Positions 1-10,549 of a DNA stretch of 64,000 nucleotides are shown piece by piece. Source of the stretch: Cepaea nemoralis. Lineage: Eukaryota > Mollusca > Gastropoda > Stylommatophora > Helicidae. The position numbers and the translations under genes are program-made. Positions within the stretch are counted from its first letter, which is position 1. The number at the start of each line of letters is the position of its first letter. A model generated the notes under the pieces. That model was not told the origin of the DNA, did not search any database, and saw only the letters and a list, made by a program, of their open reading frames with translations. The stretch covers positions 248,001 to 312,000 of the forward strand of contig JACEFZ010022429.1 in NCBI GenBank assembly GCA_014155875.1, given 5' to 3'.

Positions 1-20
1 GAAAAAGCATTTGATAAAGT

Positions 21-1937
21 ATGGAAGGAAGGACTGAAAGTAAAACTGCAAAACATGCATGTTTGTGGAAAATGTACAATTGGATCAGCCACTACCTTGA
101 GAACAGAACTGCCAGGACAAAAGTACAAGGACAAACCAGCAAAATGATGCTGTTGGAGCAAGGTGTCCCCCAAGGAGGAGTTCTTTCACCAACATTATTC
201 CTAGCATATATAAATGACATCACAGACAATTTTCCAGCCAGAGTACACACATCATCCTTTGCAGATGACCTAGCCATATGGACATCTGAAGAATATATTA
301 GTACAGCTAACAGCAGAATACAGCAAGCCCTATTAGCGCTAGAGGACTGGTCAAAATCATGGCTAGTGAAGATAAGTGAGGAGAAAACAACATGCACAGT
401 GTTCTCCCTCTCAACTAAAACTCAGCAACCTAAGCTGGTATTGAATGGAAAAATATTGCGCCATGAAGAAAATCCAAACTATCTAGGAGTCACATTTGAT
501 CGTCGCCTGACATGGAAAACACAGGTTGAGAAAAATCGAACAAGAGCAAGGCAAAGAATGGCAATCATGAAAAAGCTTGCTGGTACAACGTGGGGAGCAG
601 ATGAGAAAGTTCTCAAGAAGTTATATACTGGACGGGTGAGGCCAGTACTGGAATATGGCATTGCAGCTTGGGCAACAGCAGCTAAGTCAAACTTTAACAA
701 AATAAGTAGAGTCCAAAATCAAGGAATGCGAATCATAACTGGAAGCCTGAAGACAGTGCCTATTAATGAATTAGAAAAGATCACTTGTTTACAACCAATG
801 CAGGATAGAAGAGATAGCAGAGCCCAGCAACAAGCTGAAAAATTTAGAAGATTGACAGACCACCCTATGTATAAAAGGTTTAGTGGTTTTGGAAAGGGAA
901 GACTGAAGCGTAGCAACTTTGTAGAAACTGCAAAACGAAAGATTAGGGCAGATCCCATACTTAACATGTCAACAGTCAGACCCATTTACAGTGCAGACAA
1001 GTTCCCAGCTTGGAGACAGCAGCAACTGCCTGAGATGATAGAGAACATTCCTGGTATTGAGAAAAAGAACACTCAGCATGAAACCGAAAGAAGAGAAATA
1101 ACCCTAAACTACATAAAAGAACATTACCCAAGCAGCAATTGGACCCATGCATATACAGATGGATCAGCCAAAAATTCAGTAGAGAATGGAGGAGGAGGAA
1201 TTCTCCTAAATTTAAAAAATGGAGTGAAAAAAACAAATTCAGTGGCAACTGGAAAGTTTTCAAGTAACTTCAAAGCGGAGGTAGAGGCTCTGAAAACTGC
1301 AGCAGAAATGCTCTTGATGGAGGAAAATAAAGAGAAGCAAATAGCTATCTTCACAGATGCAAAGTCAGCTGTCTCAATACTGAAGAGCAATAACAGCACA
1401 GAAATAGCTGACCTAAGAGCAGCACTCCATGGGCTATGCCAGAAATCCAAAAAAGTTGTAATACAGTGGATCCCATCACATTGCAGTATACCTGGAAATG
1501 AAGAGGCTGACAGACTGGCAAAAGAGGGCGGACGACTACCACAGCCTGACATAGACATAACCTATAATGAGGCAAAGAGGTTGATAAAAAGCACTTATAG
1601 AACCAAATGGGAATCAGAGCATCCAGGCCACCAGAAGGATGATGCATATTACAAACTCGACCGAAGAGAACAAGTAACAATCTTCAGACTCCGCACAGGA
1701 CATAACAGGCTGAAATACCACTTGTTCAACAAACTAAAGATAGGAGATACAGATGAATGTAATTGTGGAACTGGTAAAATGACAGCTAAACATTTGCTGC
1801 AAGAGTGCCCAATATATGCAGAACAGAGAAAGATATTTTGGCCCACACCTGCTTCATTCGAGGACAAGCTCTATGGAGATATCAACAAGCTCAAGTCGAC
1901 TGCAGCTTACTTTAACTGTATTCAGGTTGACATTTAA
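21..1937 (+). CDS. LINE ORF2, partial: reverse transcriptase and RNase H
   Basis: Copies the LINE transcript into DNA by target-primed reverse transcription; the RNase H removes RNA from the hybrid. The catalytic FADD box (RT motif C) is at residues 80-83 of this reading frame. RT motif A (AFDKVW) lies in another frame at bases 7-24, so one base has been gained or lost near 70-75 and the true ORF extends left beyond the window. RNase H follows at about 376-505 with D380 (YTDGS), E420, D446 and D497 (EEADRLA). A C-terminal Cys-x-Cys...His...Cys motif (C580, C582, H591, C596) is usual for this group. The endonuclease domain lies outside the window. Apart from the frameshift it is open for 638 codons, so it is fairly young. 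Confidence 0.88.
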   Translation: MEGRTESKTAKHACLWKMYNWISHYLENRTARTKVQGQTSKMMLLEQGVPQGGVLSPTLFLAYINDITDNFPARVHTSSFADDLAIWTSEEYISTANSRIQQALLALEDWSKSWLVKISEEKTTCTVFSLSTKTQQPKLVLNGKILRHEENPNYLGVTFDRRLTWKTQVEKNRTRARQRMAIMKKLAGTTWGADEKVLKKLYTGRVRPVLEYGIAAWATAAKSNFNKISRVQNQGMRIITGSLKTVPINELEKITCLQPMQDRRDSRAQQQAEKFRRLTDHPMYKRFSGFGKGRLKRSNFVETAKRKIRADPILNMSTVRPIYSADKFPAWRQQQLPEMIENIPGIEKKNTQHETERREITLNYIKEHYPSSNWTHAYTDGSAKNSVENGGGGILLNLKNGVKKTNSVATGKFSSNFKAEVEALKTAAEMLLMEENKEKQIAIFTDAKSAVSILKSNNSTEIADLRAALHGLCQKSKKVVIQWIPSHCSIPGNEEADRLAKEGGRLPQPDIDITYNEAKRLIKSTYRTKWESEHPGHQKDDAYYKLDRREQVTIFRLRTGHNRLKYHLFNKLKIGDTDECNCGTGKMTAKHLLQECPIYAEQRKIFWPTPASFEDKLYGDINKLKSTAAYFNCIQVDI

Positions 1938-2019
1938 ATGTACATGAAGAAGTATTTAGACTGCCACACTTCATACCACAGGCATGTCGGTTACACAAGC
2001 CTCCCAGAGGCATGAAATG

Positions 2020-2290
2020 GAATATTGCTTGGATAGCAAATCCATTACGTGGAAAGTCCGAATCGAAAGCTCACTGTGTGGGCTTCATAAAAGGTGGAAA
2101 AAGTGTCCTTGTGGCACAAAATTGAATATTGCTCGGATAGCAAATCCATTACGTGGAAAGTCCGAATCGAAAGCTCACTGTGTGGGCTTCATAAAAGGTG
2201 GAAAAAGTGTCCTAGTGGCACAAAATGGAATATTGCTCGGATAGCAAATCCATTACGTGGAAAGTCTGAATCGAAAGCTCACTGTGTGGA
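2020..2290 (+). repeat. 104-bp tandem repeat in LINE A 3' UTR
   Basis: The string GAATATTGCT recurs at 2020, 2124 and 2228, giving a 104-bp period over about 2.6 units. Units contain ATTACGTGGAAAGTC and TTCATAAAAGGTGG blocks. As 104 is not a multiple of 3, short open frames across it are unlikely to be coding. The same array sits in the same place in the copy at 30022-32013. Confidence 0.85.
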
Positions 2291-2589
2291 TGTCATCTGC
2301 AAACTGCATTCTTCTGGCTTCTGGAAGAACAGCCTATGGTGAACGGAAGGCCCAATATACGGAAGTGAGGCTAAGCAGCCATGTGCAGGACGTGACGATT
2401 CCTTGGGTGAGCCCAGTACCAGAGCGCTGTGTGATGGCTCTGCAATTATGGAAGCCTCCTTGGATGGCGGGGAATGCCCATGGTCTGCCCCTGCCTTCCC
2501 TTGAGGGCTGACCAGGATGCCTTTGGCTGTTCTATATGGGCCAAGATGGGATGGGAGATAACACCACAACAGTGAGTCTAACGTCCTAA

Positions 2590-2749
2590 GAAACCCCCGG
2601 GAAGGTTAACCCGGTCAACAAATGCCCGCAGAAGTCGGATGTGTCGGCCTAACGGCGCAAGAACGCAGCTCTGCTGTAAACAGGCACAACGCAATCACGT
2701 CCGAAAAAAAACTCCGGATGAACGAAGAAGAAGAAGAAGAAATAAGAAT
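2590..2749 (+). repeat. Conserved 3' terminal segment of LINE A with (GAA)n tail
   Basis: About 140 bp running from the CCCGGGAAGGTTAACC block through AACGCAATCACGTCCG to a short GAA repeat. The same block ends the LINE copy at 30022-32013 and occurs alone at 26088-26229 and 32596-32755. It is probably the RNA end recognised by the LINE reverse transcriptase. Confidence 0.75.
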
Positions 2750-2787
2750 GCACCATTACTTTAAAATGCTCCAATAGCTAATTATCT

Positions 2788-2875
2788 ATTATAGGAGCCT
2801 TGATAGTATAGTGGTTATTGCACGTCCGACCTTGGCAATGATCTGGATTCAATCTCTAGAAGTGGCAGGGTTCTG
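2788..2875 (+). mobile_element. tRNA-like SINE head fragment
   Basis: Contains an A-box-like TAGTATAGTGGTTA segment and, about 40 bp later, a B-box-like GGATTCAATCT, as in Glu/Asp/Gly-type tRNAs. It lacks a paired acceptor stem and a CCA-proximal consensus, so it is read as a SINE head and not a tRNA gene. The rest of 2876-3640 shows no feature I can support. Confidence 0.4.
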
Positions 2876-3649
2876 TTTCAACAAGCATGATGCTGGGTTT
2901 CTGCACATCTTTACAGCTCAGTCGGTCCATCTTCATCAAATGGTTACCTTACAGTTTCAGAATTACTTGGCACAAGTGGTAGAAAAGGAACTGGTCATCT
3001 CAAATCCTTACCCTGTAAAGTACACATCATTGTGGCATTATCTGCTATGGGTTAAAACCATTACCTGAACCCAATTATACACAAGGCATGTTAGCAACAA
3101 TGCAGATTTGCATATATCTGTGTCTGCTCTATTTTACTTCTGATAGCTGCGGACTATGTTAACACAATGTTATTAACTATTACAAATTTCACAGCTAACA
3201 AAGAAGCTATTCAAATGGTATATTAACGAGTTGGTTTCACAATTTCCCGACTTATTAGCAGTGTGTGATTTGGAAGCAGAATGATGTATGTAAATTATTA
3301 TGGAATGAGGTGTCGGGTGTTTAGAAAGCAAAGGCAAACTACCAAGCATAAAACTGTCAAGTAAATCACCAACAGCCAATAAATGCTGGGGTTCATTGCA
3401 ACGCCCTGTAAAAGATAGGCAACAAATTTTTTTTTTACATCATAACCACCACCAGCGCACAAAGGTTGTCATCAACATCAGCATTTTCCTCAGAAACCAC
3501 ATTTCTGCAGCCATCAGATGTTTTTTCAGCTTGACTGCACCTTGTCCAAGTTTCACATCCATACAAAGTGTGCCTCTATAACCCCCCACAATTTTGCCAT
3601 TGTTAGCTGAATTACAGGCAGGGTTTCCCTTAGACAGGAAAGTTGAAGT

Positions 3650-3735
3650 GGTTCCAGTGGTTCCACAGAGCTCGGCATGACAAGAACCCAGTAGAATTGT
3701 TGCTCCAACATGGCAATGCAGGCCCTCACTAGGTG
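3650..3735 (+). mobile_element. Short mariner fragment duplicated from the relic at 4300-5165
   Basis: About 75 bp from GTGGTTCCACAGAGCT to ATGGCAATGCAGGCCC are almost identical to 4900-4975 in the mariner relic. There they correspond to the transposase segment around an HDNA-like motif. Nothing else recognisable lies between 3736 and 4300. Confidence 0.5.
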
Positions 3736-4299
3736 TGAAGACAAGACATTATCCTGGTACCTAACTAGCAGTCGCGAGATAGTCAAAGACGCATCCTATA
3801 TAAATCTGTGCTGCAATTAGCAGTATTAGCCTACAGTTCTACCAGTAGTACAACAAAATTCACACTGATAAGAACTCTACAATGAAGAACATAACATTCT
3901 TGTTGTAGTCTTCAACAGTTCAGAAGCTTAAATATTTATAGCAATTTTCGCAACATGAGACACTATTTTCTCATCAAAATATGCTGACATTCCTAATGAG
4001 GACTACAGATATTAAAATTATCTGTTTGCTCTAGAAACTTCAATATGTAAGTATGAGGACCAGTAAGAACGTAATGCACCACATGTCATATTATCAGCGA
4101 AAATACAACAGAAACATACCATTTTGCATAATTAACGTTAGAAATATTTCTAGTATGTGTATGAAAATGTATCACATTTGACAATTAGAACAACTGCAGT
4201 AATCTGTTAAACTGGTGTGTGTGAACAACTTGCGTTACAAACATCAAATTGAATCGATTTTCTAGTTGCAGAAAAGGAAACGTGAACATTCACAAATGC

Positions 4300-5165
4300 C
4301 TATGTACTGTGTATGAAAGTGGTGCAGTCGATTGGAGTAATGTCAGTCGCTGGCCTTAGAAAGTTACAGGCTTCAAAAAGTGAAGAGGTGGATCTGTGTT
4401 CCCTTCCTCGCCCTGGAAATCATCCAGGTTACCGTCTCAGACATGTTGAACTGCTCTGATGCTATTCATCATAATGGCAGGCGCATTGCCAGTCAACAAT
4501 TGGCTTTTCAGCTGTTAGTCAGCAAGGGAAATGTCATTAAAATATTCAAAACTCTTGCATAGTCAAAGTTTGTGCAAGATGGGTTCAGCAAAGTCCACAT
4601 AAATTAGCACAGATTTGAATGCAAAACAATCTATTATGAAATGGAGCATTTCGATTCTGAGGATGTGCCCTTTATATCTAAGATCGTTACATGTGATGAA
4701 ACTTGGGTGTATCATTTCAAGCCTGAGATGAAAATGTAGTCAACAGAGTGGCATCATCCACAATCACCAAATAGGAAGACATTCCAGACAACTACATCAG
4801 CAGGTCAGGTTATGATGGCTCTTGTTAGGGGGAAATTGATGGTGTGATTCTTAAATCAATTCTGAAGCTTACACCATAACACTAAAAATAACCCAAACAG
4901 TGGTTCCACAGAGCTAGGCATGACAAGAACCCAGTAGAATTGTTGCTCCAACATGGCAATACAGGCCCCCACACAAGTCAGACAACAGGAGGCAATTGTC
5001 AAACTGGGCTGGACTGTACTCCGTTATCCACCCTATAGGCCGATCTGGCTCCCTCTGATATTCATCCCTTTGGTCCAGTTAAACATGCAGTACTTGAGCT
5101 AAGGTATGATGATGATTATGTGATTAATGCAGTAAGGAAATGGCTATGCGAGCTGATTAAAACCT
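4300..5165 (+). pseudogene. Mariner-type transposase relic
   Basis: A cut-and-paste transposase gene decayed by stops and frameshifts. Recognisable pieces in order are a helix-turn-helix region (SQQLAFQLLVSKG around 4490-4535), CDETWVYHF at about 4696-4722 carrying the first catalytic Asp, WHHPQSPNRK at about 4750-4779, a LLLQHGN-like segment near 4945, and LGWTVLRYPPYRP at about 5005-5045. These match the family's conserved order. The last catalytic block (DLAPSD in the family) is degraded. It ends close to the truncated LTR element at 5178. TIRs are not visible. Confidence 0.8.
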
Positions 5166-5177
5166 GGTCACTTGCAT

Positions 5178-7945
5178 GCAACGTAGCGGGTGGTAGTCCT
5201 GTTGAGCCATGAGGAACTTCCTCGATAGGCAAAGAGTGCTGCTGGGATATATTCATCCCACCTATCAGGTTTTTCCTGCGCTAGTTTCCTGAGCATTGTC
5301 ATCAATGTGCCATTGAAACGCTCCACTTGTCCATTGGCTTGAGGGTGGTAAGGGCTGGTATGTATGTAATTAGAGTGAAACACCCTAAATACCTCCTCCA
5401 TGAGTTTTCCACAAAACTGAGATCCATTGTCCGTCAGAATTTGATCCGGAAAGCCTAATCTGGTAAAGGCCTCCATCAGTGCGTCCGCCACTCTTTTCGA
5501 GTCAATCGTGGTCAACGGTATAGCCTCACCCCACATTGTACAGCAATCCACCATTGTGAGTATATACATGTTCCTCTTCCTAGTCCTGGGAAGTGGACCC
5601 ACGATATCGATGGCTACCCTCTCGAAAGGAGAGTTCATGATGGGCATCTCACCCAACACCACCGGTGCTGTCCAGTGTTTCGGTGCCACCCTCTGGCACT
5701 CAGGGCATGACTTCACATACCGACGCACATCATCTGTCATTCCCGGCCAATAGTAGTGGCAGGAAATCCGTTGCATGGTGGCGGCAATACCCATGTGTCC
5801 ACTAAAGGAGATGGTATGCCCCATATGAAGAATCTGGGACCGGTGAGCTTTCGGGACGACCAACTGACCGTATAGGTTGTCTCCCCTTCCTGCTCTCCTG
5901 TAGAGTATCCTATTCTTCATGTAGTACTGCCCCCGTCCTGGTGGATCAGCACTTTTCTGCAGCTTTTTGTAGCAAGGACGTAAAGTATCATCCTCACTCT
6001 GGGCAGTTCGTAGCTCCCCCGGCATTGGGTTAGTCACAATTGCATCTGCCTCTTCCGTTTTCGTCTGAGAGCGAGTCTGCATTGCTCCCATATGGATTGG
6101 CTCCCTGGGCATTCCCAGAAAGACATACCGGCAACCTAGGATGACTGGAAAAATGGGATCGGTCAATACAGCGGCCTTGATGGTGCCGGTGACGTACCTT
6201 GACCGAATCTCCACATTAGCAATGGGCAACTTCATGACTACAGCACTCTTCTGTGCAGGCTGTATATCCAATGTCTCACCTGTGAATTGTTCTGGATGTA
6301 CCAGATCCGCAGAAATCACGGCCTCTCCGTCCAGTCCTGTGTCGTATAAACACTCCACTTGACGACCGTTAACCTCTACCAATTCCACTACAGGTGGTTT
6401 TTCCTGGTCTGGAGTCTCTTCCTCGGCCTCGACCTGTTCGGTGGGCTCCACCTTAGGTTTCCCTGAGCACCCGACGAATTGAGTGTCTCCTGACTTTCCC
6501 CGGCAGTCAATAGCATTGTGCGTATTCGACTGGCATTGGTTGCACCATTTCCCTGTCCTAGATTTTCTAGTGCCGGACTTGAGTGAGCTCTCCTGGTGGT
6601 GTGCTTCCTTGTTGACCTTGGCATTTTCCGTGACAACCTCCTTGGAAGTCACTTGACATGCTGCGAAGTGAGGGTTCTTAGCCTTCGATTTGCAGTCCCT
6701 CGTATTGTGAGAGGGTGACTTACATATTGAACACCACTTCTTCGACCATGGTCGTTTTGGTGTAGAGCTTGGAGTGCTCTTGCTTCCCTCCTTCTTCTTC
6801 TCTGAACTATCCTCTGATTTTTGCACATAAGGTTCCCACTTTTTGGATCCTGAGGTTTTGGCTTTCTTCTTGTCATGTTTCTCTTGACTTTTGGTGTTGG
6901 TGGAAAGGTTCTCCCCTGCCTCCCCATGTACCTCGACGAACCGTTCTGCTAATTTAGTCACGAGGTCAATACTTGCCCCTTTCTGCCCCTTGACCGTTCT
7001 GCCCCTTGTTCTCCCAGGAACGTCCTGAGAGGTTTAGACATTTGCTTCTTCAGCTGGTCGACCACCATGAGCTCTTCCAGACTCTCATAGTCATGTGCGA
7101 ACCCAGCCAAATCCATCCACTTATGGAGATAAGATTTTAGACGCAAACTGTAGGCGGCAAACAATTCCCCCGGTTCTCGTTTCGCTGCTCGAAATTTTTT
7201 CCAGTGGGTATGTGACGTAACCTCGAATCGTTTCAGCAGAGCCGTCTTTAACTCGCCGTAATTGTTCTCATGTCCTGGTGGCAGGCGAGAATAAAACTCG
7301 TAACCGGTCCTGCGCAAACCCTGGGATAGCTTAAGATTCCATTTGTTACACTCCAGGCCCATAGCAACAGACATGGCCTCAAAGCGTTGAAGGTACTGGT
7401 CAATCTTCTCTTTGTCCTCCTCGTAGACCGCCAAAGGAAACTTCATAGCATGGTACCCATGTCCACCTACTGGTGTTGAGCCTGGGATGGAGGAACCTCC
7501 AACTGCTCCCTCAGTTTCTCCATTAGATTGACTCTTCAACTCGAGTTCCCGTCATCCGGTACTCGTGCTCCCTTTTCTGTGCTTCCTGTTCAGCTTCTAA
7601 TTTCCTAGCTGCTTGCTCAGCTTCAAATTTCCTAGCTGCTTGCTCAGCTTCAAATTTCTTAGCTGCTTGCTCAGCTTCCAATTTCTTAGCTGCTTGCTCA
7701 GCTTCCAATTTCTTAGCTGCTTGCTCAGCTTCCAATTTCTTAGCTGCATGCTCAGCTTCCACTTTCTTAGCTGCTTGTTCCAACTCCATCCTTCTCAATT
7801 CCAGCTCGGCCTTTCGATCTTCCCGTTCTGCTTGACGATACTCTCTCTCCACTTCCTGTATGTAATCCGTTAGAGCAGAACCCGCCAATCCCATTTCTTC
7901 CCCCTTTGCCTTTAATTCTAACGAGCTTAGTTTAGGGGTGGCCAT
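5178..7945 (-). pseudogene. Gag-Pol pseudogene of copy 1 (gag, protease, partial integrase)
   Basis: Colinear with the intact Gag-Pol of copy 2 but broken. The start is the ATG at 7945 (MATPKLSS). One extra base near 7550 shifts the frame just after the coiled coil. A 23-bp insertion near 6975-7000, a partial duplication of neighbouring sequence, disrupts late gag. Another extra base near 5217 shifts the frame in integrase, and the gene is cut off about 40 bases further on. The two zinc knuckles, the DTG protease site and the integrase zinc-binding and DDE-type residues are still readable in the fragment at 5168-6961. The coiled coil has one more 9-residue repeat than copy 2. It cannot make a full polyprotein. 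Confidence 0.88.
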
Positions 7946-8199
7946 TATACAGAGAGGTAAGCTAGCAGGTCTAGTACAATATAACTGCAAATTACTATAC
8001 AGATATATGAACAAGTACTATAAATCTAGATATTACCACACACAGCACATTCACTCAGTGACAAGAGTAGAATCAGGACCACAGACCTATGCAGACGTGT
8101 GAAGTGTGAACAGGTCAGATATTTGTCCTAACCCCTATCCACATTCACTCTAGCTGGATTCTCCAAAATGATATCTCCCTCTTATAACTAAGGATCCCA

Positions 8200-8409
8200 T
8201 GTCAAAAGACCCCGTTGTCAGAAGATCCCACTGTCAAAGGTTCCTGCTTGCAGGAGATCTCGCTGTCCAAGGATTCCGTTTACGGGAGATGTCGCTGTCC
8301 AAAGATCCCGTTTACGAGAGATCCCGCTGTCCAAAGATTCCGTTTACGAGAGATCCCGCTGTCCAAAGATTCCGTTTATGAGAGATCCCGCTGTCCAAAG
8401 ATTCCGTTT
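8200..8409 (-). repeat. 32-bp tandem repeats in leader of copy 1
   Basis: Five or so degenerate units of about 32 bp between the gag start and the primer binding site. Each holds CGTTTACGAG followed by AGATCCCGCTGTCCAAAGAT on the plus strand. The last unit runs directly into the primer binding site, so CGTTTACGAG is shared between the array and that site. The equivalent array in copy 2 is at 15442-15651. Confidence 0.75.
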
Positions 8410-8420
8410 ACGAGCCCCCA
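8410..8420 (-). promoter_or_regulatory. Primer binding site, tRNA-Pro type (copy 1)
   Basis: On the minus strand this reads TGGGGGCTCGT, complementary to the 3' end of tRNA-Pro and matching the start of the well-known retroviral tRNA-Pro site. It lies 4 nt (TTAT) downstream of the LTR end, as expected for a minus-strand primer site. Confidence 0.8.
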
Positions 8421-8424
8421 ATAA

Positions 8425-10485
8425 TGTCGTGTCCTCCTTTACAGTGTCGTCCCTGGAGTGAAGAGATTCAACACTCACATTATAATATTTTTTTTCCTCT
8501 CAATATTCTGGAGAATCCACCAGCTTCCGTCCAACACACTCCCTCAGCCCGTGGACACCTTTTCCTGTCACTCTCTCACTGTCGTACTATGCCCCCTCTC
8601 ATACTTCCCAACGCAACATACTCAACAACTCTTGCTTCTAAAAATTAATAAAGATTAATTTATTAAAAGAAACGTGTAACGTATATGAGACGTGTATGTG
8701 AAGAAAATGTGTGACGTGTTCTATAAAGTGTGTAGAATCGGACTCTCAGACAACAACCCAGTCAGCTGATCCCAGCAAGGATAGACCACAGCACGTTACG
8801 TCAGAACATGTACATCTCACCCAGTGCCGAAACCATCTTGCTGGATACTGATGTGCCTCTGTAGACCTCTGGTAATCCCATTTCATGATCATCAGAAATA
8901 GACACCGGTGGTATTAACAGTTAATCATGGACCGGTTGCACCCTACACAATGTCCGTTCCTATAGTTCCTAAAACAATGCACAAGTCCTTTGTAGTGTGT
9001 ACACAGTTATTAATGTTAATTGTTAATGTACTTGATCCTCACTCGTGTCTATCTAGCCTCAAGTATCATGTCTTGTGTTCTATTACACGAGATTATATCA
9101 CACTAGGTAACTATTCTCATTAATGTTCTCAGTTAGTTACTACTGTCTGATGCTGTGTGGTGCATCAGTAATCATCACCCCTCTTTGGTGAATCATCTTC
9201 CTTCTAGCTTTAGTTACGTTCTGTACGCAACTTTATTTACTGTTCCACTGGTGTTCTTCCGAATGGGATTTTAACCTTTCCTAAAAACTTGTTGAGTTTC
9301 CTCGGATCTGGTAGGGAACCTAGGATAGAAACAACACATCTGGTGATAGTACTAGTCACTGATCCTATCGGCTGAGTGTAAGCCTATTGCCTTGCTTAAT
9401 GATCTTTAGCTAACTAAACTTAGTCATAGAGCAGATTAGCTACCCACCTAGAGCCGAATCAGGCTATGACAAAGAAAGACCCATACAGAGTGCAAAACCC
9501 CAGCGGGCAATTTCCCCGTCTCCCAATTATCCATCATTACTCTATTCTTAACTAGCATAGCTTATCACCACTACACTACTCTATTCTTAACTAGCAGAGC
9601 TAATATCACTATTCTACTCTAACTAGTTTCCACTAACAGTGCTAATCATCACACTATAGTTTTAACAAGGCTACAGTCTATATTAATTAGAACTAATATA
9701 AGAATAGGTTATACCTTAAATGGCACTACTGCAGTCCTATCAATCATATCTACATCTGCCATGATAGGCACGTGTAAAATTAAGTCACTAATTAACACAC
9801 GGTAGATATTATTTCCACTAAGCACTGCAGTGCCATTGCACTCCGACTAGAGCCACATTTTCAAGTCCCCCTAGTTGGCCCCAACTCGGGTTTATATGGC
9901 AAACTACCAAAGTTGGCCACGTGACGTTATCCTTTATGCCCCCACACAGGTGGCACATTGGCAGATCATCCCCTGTCAGGGATCCATCCCCCCTCTGGCT
10001 CCCTCAATGTTAGATTTGTCATCACTGGTTTAGACATCCAAAACAATCTAGAGAGTTACTGTAGAGTTCCAACAAAGAGTTTCGATACCAAGCTGCCAAT
10101 CATGGTTTTCCAAACAAGCTTACATTGTGCACGTGACGTTGTTCATGTCCGGCAGGTGTTCCACTGTTTTCAATAACAAGCCCTTAACTTTCTGTCATGT
10201 GGTGACAGTAAAAACCTCCATTCCGTCTGATGTCCGGAACTATAGATGACAGCCGGAACTATTCCATATCCTGAGCGGGCAAGGCTATGTGATTTCAACT
10301 GTTTATGAACTGCCAACGCGGTGTATCCATTCCTTCTCACTCACCACCAAATGTGTATATGGGCTGCCCCGATGTAACCCGTGCAGCTGTGTTTACTCTG
10401 TTAGTACGACTGTTGTGGCCTAGAAAATATACGCCAAGCAAACGTCGGTATTATTATCTGGTTAACTCATGGCGATCTCGTGACA
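8425..10485 (-). repeat. LTR, left (3' LTR of copy 2, 5' LTR of copy 1)
   Basis: A 2061-bp direct repeat of 15667-17728. On the minus strand it begins TGTCACGAG and ends CGACA, giving TGTC...GACA ends. The right edge is fixed by divergence from the other LTR after 10485 and by the adjoining polypurine tract. The left edge is fixed by the primer binding site. By eye the two LTRs differ at about nine substitutions and one 1-bp indel, under 1%, so insertion was recent. A minus-strand TATAAA is at 9891-9896 and a minus-strand AATAAA at 8659-8664. Short open frames inside it are not considered genes. Confidence 0.88.
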
Positions 10486-10500
10486 TAGGCCCCCTCTTAA
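10486..10500 (-). promoter_or_regulatory. Polypurine tract
   Basis: On the minus strand AAGAGGGGGCCTA sits directly before the TGTCAC start of the 3' LTR. This is the expected RNase H-resistant primer for plus-strand synthesis. Confidence 0.75.
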
Positions 10501-10549
10501 GAGAGTAGTCCATCTCACTCTTCTCCACCATGAGTTTAATCCAGATGAT

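Larger units (their letters stand above)
1..2749 (+). mobile_element. LINE family A copy 1, 3' part (RNase H-bearing, I-like)
   Basis: A non-LTR retrotransposon cut by the window start. In order it holds the RT palm from motif A onward, an RNase H domain, a 104-bp tandem repeat, a conserved 3' UTR and a short (GAA)n tail ending near 2749. The same layout recurs on the minus strand at 30022-32013, and the terminal 140 bp or so recurs at 26088-26229 and 32596-32755. An RNase H domain after the RT and a simple-repeat tail instead of poly(A) are known for I-group LINEs; placement in a clade is inference. No left target duplication can be seen because the 5' end lies outside the window. Confidence 0.85.
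5178..8424 (-). mobile_element. Truncated Gmr1-like LTR element (internal region, copy 1)
   Basis: Internal part of a second copy of the element at 8425-17728, in the same orientation and sharing its LTR (8425-10485) as its 5' LTR. It runs from the primer binding site through gag and protease to the middle of integrase, then breaks off at about 5178, where copy 2 continues from 12472. RT, RNase H and its own 3' LTR are missing. The shared LTR points to unequal LTR-LTR recombination or a multimeric insertion followed by deletion. Confidence 0.88.

Noticed and set aside
1984..2511. Overlapping frames across the 104-bp array
   Set aside because: A repeat period not divisible by 3 and frames repeating the same residues; this is a LINE 3' UTR.
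8425..10485. Small open frames in the LTR (for example 8908-9123, 9958-10176) as genes
   Set aside because: Present in both LTRs, short and without family features; explained by the LTR itself.
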